48,455 nt of DNA from an uncultured Clostridia bacterium (GTDB taxonomy: Bacteria > Bacillota > Clostridia > UBA1212 > UBA1255), in the NCBI GenBank assembly GCA_947625435.1, contig CANQOI010000009.1:1-48455 (forward strand). Reading direction: 5' to 3'. The notes below the pieces were generated by a model that saw nothing but the letters and a program-made list of their open reading frames with translations, was not told the origin of the DNA and did not search any database. Made by a program: the position numbers and the translations under genes. Below are positions 45,082-48,455 of this stretch, piece by piece (position 1 is the first letter of the stretch; each line of letters starts with the position of its first letter).

Positions 45082-45828
45082 ATGAAATTCAGTGCAAAGA
45101 GCGACAGGGGACGTGTAAGAAAAATAAATCAGGACAGCTTCGGATATCATGTCGGGGACGACGGAACATGTTTTCTTATTGTCGCGGACGGCATGGGCGG
45201 TCATAACGCGGGTGAGATCGCCAGCGCCGTGGCCGTAAACACATTCATAACGGGATCCCGGTCAGAAAACGCGGCCGAAGCTTCATTTTGTGCTTCCGAT
45301 TTCATAAAGACCGCCATGAAGAGCGCCAACGACACCATAATATATAAAGCAAACGCCGATCCGTCGAATGCGGGTATGGGCACTACGGCGGTCACGGCCA
45401 TAATAGGATCTGACAGGCTCACTGTCGGAAATATTGGCGACAGCCGCGCGTATATGATATCGGGCGGCGGCATAAGACAGATAACGACAGACCATTCCTA
45501 TGTGGAGATGCTGCTCGAAGCGGGCAGCATAAGCCCGGATGAGGCCAGGGTCCACCCGCGCAGGAATGAGATAACGCGCGCTCTCGGAGTCGTGAATTAC
45601 GAAGGACCGGACATATTTGTCACAGAATACTCCGGGGGAGACGTTCTCGTACTCTGCTCCGACGGGCTGAATAAGATGATAAGCGACGATGCGCTGTGCG
45701 GGATCGTGCTGGAAGCGCGCGGGGCGGATGGAGAAATAAGTCCCGATGAAATATGCACGCGCCTTATAGACGCTGCGAATGAGAGCGGCGGGACAGACAA
45801 CATAACGGTCATAGCCGCCGTGCTTTGA
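45082..45828 (+). CDS. prpC: PP2C-type serine/threonine phosphatase (PrpC/Stp)
   Basis: Mn-dependent phosphatase that reverses the partner PASTA kinase, 248 residues. PP2C metal-binding motifs are in order: RxxNQD (KINQDSFG), VADGMGGHNAGE, GDSRAY, LCSDGL and the C-terminal SGGTDNITV. The ATG at 45082 has GGGGG 10 bases upstream; a TTG at 45076 is possible. The kinase gene follows after 24 bases, the standard order. Confidence 0.95.
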   Translation: MKFSAKSDRGRVRKINQDSFGYHVGDDGTCFLIVADGMGGHNAGEIASAVAVNTFITGSRSENAAEASFCASDFIKTAMKSANDTIIYKANADPSNAGMGTTAVTAIIGSDRLTVGNIGDSRAYMISGGGIRQITTDHSYVEMLLEAGSISPDEARVHPRRNEITRALGVVNYEGPDIFVTEYSGGDVLVLCSDGLNKMISDDALCGIVLEARGADGEISPDEICTRLIDAANESGGTDNITVIAAVL

Positions 45829-45852
45829 CAGACAGGAAGGATTTTAACCGAA

Positions 45853-48144
45853 ATGAGCGAGCTTACAGAGGGCACCGTACTTAACGGCCGATATAAAATA
45901 TGCGTGAAGATAGGTGAGGGCGGCATGTCCTTCGTTTACAGAGCGGAGGACATGCAGACCGGAGATACCGTGGCGGTAAAGGTGCTCAAAGAAGAATTCA
46001 GCTATGACAGCGAATTCATAAACAGATTCAGAAACGAAGCCGCGGCAGCGCAGAAGCTCGATCATCCCAATATCGTTGCCATATACGATCTTAAGAACGA
46101 CGGCGACATACAGTATATAGTAATGGAATACATCGACGGTCTTACTCTTGACAAGCTCATCAAAGCCAAGAAGAAGATACCGTGGAGGAATACCCTTAAG
46201 ATAACGGCGCAGATACTCTCCGCCGTAGAACACGCGCACAGTCACAACATAATACACAGGGACATAAAGCCTCTCAACATAATGATAACGGATGAAGGCG
46301 TCGTTAAGCTCACCGACTTTGGCATAGCGCGCGTAGTCTCCTCCGCCACGAAATCGGCGGCAAATGACAGCGCGGGCTCCGTTCATTATCTTTCACCCGA
46401 GCAGATACGCGGCGGCTTTGTAGATGAGCGCTCCGACATATATTCGATAGGCATAACGATGTACGAGATGATAACCGGCAGCGTTCCCTATGACGGAGAC
46501 ACACATGTTTCGATCGCACTCAAGCACATAGACGGAAAGATCGTGCCTCCCTGCGAGGTGGATCCCACTGTTCCTTACGGCGTGAGCGACCTTATAGTCA
46601 CCGCCACGCGCAAGGAAACGAATATGCGTTTTCAGTCTGCGGGTGAAATGTACGATCAGCTCGTAAAGGTATCCAAAAATCCGTATGTTTCCTTCCTGTC
46701 GGAATATGAAAACTATTCCGCGCAGGATATCGAGGAGGATACGGGCCTCAGCGACGAGAGCGGAGATATGATACGCGAGGATAACGAAAAAAAAGAAAAA
46801 GGCAATATGGCCGTGAATGTTGTATTGCAGACGGTTACGTACCTTGCGGCGGTCATATTCTCGATACTCGTACTTATGTTTCTCGTGTCGCAGAGCAAGC
46901 TCATAAGAAGCAGCTTCGTAAATTATACGGTAGTCAAATATAAAATAGGCGATTACAAGGGAATGCAGGCGTCGTCCGTGTTTGACGCCATGGCCGGTAC
47001 CGACATAAAGATAGAGCAGGAAACGGTAGTGACGGAGGATTATCCGGCGGGATACGTGCTCGAACAGTCGGTGAAGCCGGGCGAATACGTTGAGAAGGAA
47101 GACACGATAAGGATATCGGTGTCCACGCATGAAGGAGCGATAATACTCGACGATTTTACGAATCAGTCATTCAAGGTAGTGGAGACACAGCTCAAGAATC
47201 AGGACATAAAGGTCGTGACCAAGGAGGTCTACAGCTCCAAATACGGCAACGGCAAGATAGTACGCACATCGCCGGGAGCGGGCTCCATGCTTGAAAAGGG
47301 CGACGAAGTGACGATATATTACAGTCAGGGTAATCTTTATAAAAAAACGGTAGTGCCTAATGTGGTGGGAATGACTCTTGAGGCCGCCAGACAGGAGCTG
47401 TCCAAGGTAAACGTTGGGCTGGAGGTAGGACTCATATATCCGTCGCCGTCCGCGCCCGTGGACGGTCTGATAGTGACGCCTATGCCTTCGCCCGGCGCCA
47501 CAGTGAGCCCCACGCCGTCACAGACGCCTACTGCCGAGCCTTCCGCCACCCCGGAGCCGACGCTCGCTCCTACTGAGGAGCCTTCCGACAGCCCCGATCC
47601 GGATGCGACCGGCGAGGCGGACGGATCAGCCGATCCGGACGTGACTCCCGATAACGAAAACGGCGATGACGAGGGTACGCCTGCGGAAGAAACGCCTACA
47701 GAGATGCCGACTCCTACCGAGACGCCCACTCCCACACAGACGCCTACGCCGACGCCCACACCCACTCCCACGGTGCAGTATGCATCTGACAAGGTGGTTT
47801 CGCAGTATCCGGTGGCGGGCACTGAGATAATGCCGGGTGAAAAGGTAAATCTGTTCTTCTATGACGTGAGCAAGATCACTCCGAGAAAGAAGCTCACATT
47901 CGGATTCCCCGGAACGGATCAGATCAAGGGCGCCGCGTGCTATCTGCGCATAGAAGCACAGATGACGGACTTCTACAATCCCGCGGAGATCGTATATATG
48001 GATCCCGCCGTTCCCGTAAATAAATTCCCCGTAGAGTTCGACGTGCCCATGTCCCTTAACGGGGCCCCCACGAAGGTATTTATATATATAGGCGAGCAGG
48101 GCGGAACACCGAAGCTTTACAAGACGATGAACGTGTATGGCTGA
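45853..48144 (+). CDS. prkC: PASTA-domain serine/threonine kinase (PrkC/StkP type)
   Basis: Membrane kinase that senses peptidoglycan fragments or lipid II, 763 residues. The cytoplasmic kinase domain (about 13-275) has GEGGMS, the VAVKVL lysine, HRDIKPLN (usually HRDIKPQN) and DFG. A membrane helix lies at about 322-345. Two PASTA domains follow (about 356-497). A third begins at VVPNVVGMTL (residue 500), but a linker of about 110 residues rich in Pro, Thr, Ser, Glu and Asp (about 529-641) interrupts it before KVVSQYPVAGTEIMPGEKV. A last domain of about 90 residues (about 675-763) has no PASTA pattern. It overlaps rsgA by 8 bases. Confidence 0.94.
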   Translation: MSELTEGTVLNGRYKICVKIGEGGMSFVYRAEDMQTGDTVAVKVLKEEFSYDSEFINRFRNEAAAAQKLDHPNIVAIYDLKNDGDIQYIVMEYIDGLTLDKLIKAKKKIPWRNTLKITAQILSAVEHAHSHNIIHRDIKPLNIMITDEGVVKLTDFGIARVVSSATKSAANDSAGSVHYLSPEQIRGGFVDERSDIYSIGITMYEMITGSVPYDGDTHVSIALKHIDGKIVPPCEVDPTVPYGVSDLIVTATRKETNMRFQSAGEMYDQLVKVSKNPYVSFLSEYENYSAQDIEEDTGLSDESGDMIREDNEKKEKGNMAVNVVLQTVTYLAAVIFSILVLMFLVSQSKLIRSSFVNYTVVKYKIGDYKGMQASSVFDAMAGTDIKIEQETVVTEDYPAGYVLEQSVKPGEYVEKEDTIRISVSTHEGAIILDDFTNQSFKVVETQLKNQDIKVVTKEVYSSKYGNGKIVRTSPGAGSMLEKGDEVTIYYSQGNLYKKTVVPNVVGMTLEAARQELSKVNVGLEVGLIYPSPSAPVDGLIVTPMPSPGATVSPTPSQTPTAEPSATPEPTLAPTEEPSDSPDPDATGEADGSADPDVTPDNENGDDEGTPAEETPTEMPTPTETPTPTQTPTPTPTPTPTVQYASDKVVSQYPVAGTEIMPGEKVNLFFYDVSKITPRKKLTFGFPGTDQIKGAACYLRIEAQMTDFYNPAEIVYMDPAVPVNKFPVEFDVPMSLNGAPTKVFIYIGEQGGTPKLYKTMNVYG
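47692..47775 (+). repeat. Pro-Thr codon repeat tract in the kinase gene
   Basis: A run of six-base units of the type ACNCCN encodes alternating Thr-Pro with occasional Glu/Met, inside the third PASTA domain. Such repeats readily change length by slippage. Confidence 0.85.
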
Positions 48145-48455
48145 CGGCGTGATACTGAAGGGCGTAGGAGGCCTGTACAGCGTAAGACTTTTTGATACGG
48201 GTGATATCTATAAATGTACCGCAAGGGGTATTTTCCGCAAAGACTCCACAAAGCCGCTGATAGGGGATCACGTCACGCTCTGTGAAATGAATGAAGAACA
48301 TAAGACCGCCGCGATAGCGCGTATCGCTCCGAGAAGGAGCGTCCTGCGCCGTCCGGCGGTCGCAAATATAGATAAGATATTATTTGCCGCCGCGTCGGAA
48401 AATCCGAAGCCCGATCTTATGCTGCTGGACAAGATGATCATATCGGCGGAAATAA
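48137..48455 (+). CDS. rsgA: Ribosome small-subunit GTPase RsgA, N-terminal part
   Basis: Circularly permuted GTPase that helps mature the 30S subunit. Only the first 106 residues lie in the window. They form the N-terminal OB-fold (YKCTARGIFRKD, KPLIGDHV) and the beginning of the GTPase domain (LRRPAVANIDKILF, LLLDKMIISAE), which match clostridial RsgA well. The GTP-binding motifs themselves are off the window. ATG 48137 overlaps the kinase stop as ATGGCTGA. The prpC-prkC-rsgA order is standard in Firmicutes. Confidence 0.93.
   Translation, partial: MADGVILKGVGGLYSVRLFDTGDIYKCTARGIFRKDSTKPLIGDHVTLCEMNEEHKTAAIARIAPRRSVLRRPAVANIDKILFAAASENPKPDLMLLDKMIISAEI

Larger units (their letters stand above)
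541..47159. repeat. Interspersed 7-base word ATTTTAC/GTAAAAT
   Basis: About 55 copies by manual scan, roughly 32 reading ATTTTAC and 23 reading GTAAAAT on the plus strand, spread over the whole window. Examples: 541, 6135, 8458, 9016, 9172, 9855, 10042, 10576, 10788, 11160, 11391, 11825, 12524, 13456, 13912, 16881, 19123, 20134, 20349, 20776, 20816, 22644, 26651, 30341, 34876, 38403, 39813, 39872, 42531, 42609, 43553, 44250, 47153. They lie in all codon phases, in intergenic DNA (20134, 26651, 39813) and in the RNase P RNA (16881). The flanks share no longer consensus except a pyrimidine bias before the word. Chance expectation at 50% G+C is about 6. Function unknown. Confidence 0.65.

Noticed and set aside
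47692-47775. Repeat tract considered as CRISPR or intergenic satellite
   Set aside because: It is in frame within the kinase gene, has six-base units and no spacers. No CRISPR array was seen anywhere in the window.

Overview
The window reads as a chromosomal segment of an anaerobic Clostridia-type Firmicute, probably an uncultured gut or rumen member of the Ruminococcaceae/Oscillospirales or a neighbouring order. This rests on clostridial gene orders (tig-clpP-clpX; priA-def-fmt-rlmN-prpC-prkC-rsgA; rel-MBL hydrolase-hemZ), V-type ATPase subunits, type I dockerins on secreted enzymes, a Spo0A-type output domain, a VanZ protein and a class A-like RNase P RNA. Codon use is marked by heavy use of ATA for isoleucine and AGA/AGG for arginine. 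The species cannot be named from sequence alone.

Layout. 1-1494: the 3' part of a sensor histidine kinase. 1547-4549: a minus-strand, AT-richer three-gene ABC exporter with its own strong promoter, probably acquired. 4767-15832: a long plus-strand housekeeping run (recJ, rel, MBL hydrolase, hemZ, mutL, miaA, two bacterial-PH membrane proteins). 15795-16625: a minus-strand membrane protein of unknown function. 16711-17090: RNase P RNA. 17116-20074: a ROK sugar kinase, then V-ATPase subunits B and D with no A subunit. 20149-22045: a small membrane protein and an LTA-synthase-like enzyme. 22040-22723: a minus-strand nucleosidase.

22901-32192 is an accessory carbohydrate locus. Two paralogous secreted glycosidase-like proteins with CBM9-like modules bracket a dockerin-bearing transglutaminase-like protein, a GH78 enzyme, a VanZ protein and an AI-2E-type permease. 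One paralog ends in a dockerin, the other in a C-terminal membrane anchor. 32283-38046: rpmE, tig, clpP, clpX, uppP, tsaD. 37990-39718: a minus-strand pair made of a GH39-like glycosidase and a stand-alone Spo0A C-terminal domain. 39861-48455: a small P-loop protein, priA, def (frameshifted), fmt, rlmN, the PP2C phosphatase/PASTA kinase pair and the start of rsgA.

The strongest unexplained signal is at DNA-word level. The 7-mer ATTTTAC (or GTAAAAT) occurs about 55 times, against roughly 6 expected by chance. It falls in all reading frames, in intergenic DNA and inside the RNase P RNA, and seems to force otherwise unusual synonymous codons. Other points worth attention are the frameshifted def gene, the split V-ATPase operon, the orphan Spo0A output domain coupled to a glycosidase gene, the dual-targeted glycosidase paralogs, and a proline/threonine linker inserted inside a PASTA domain.
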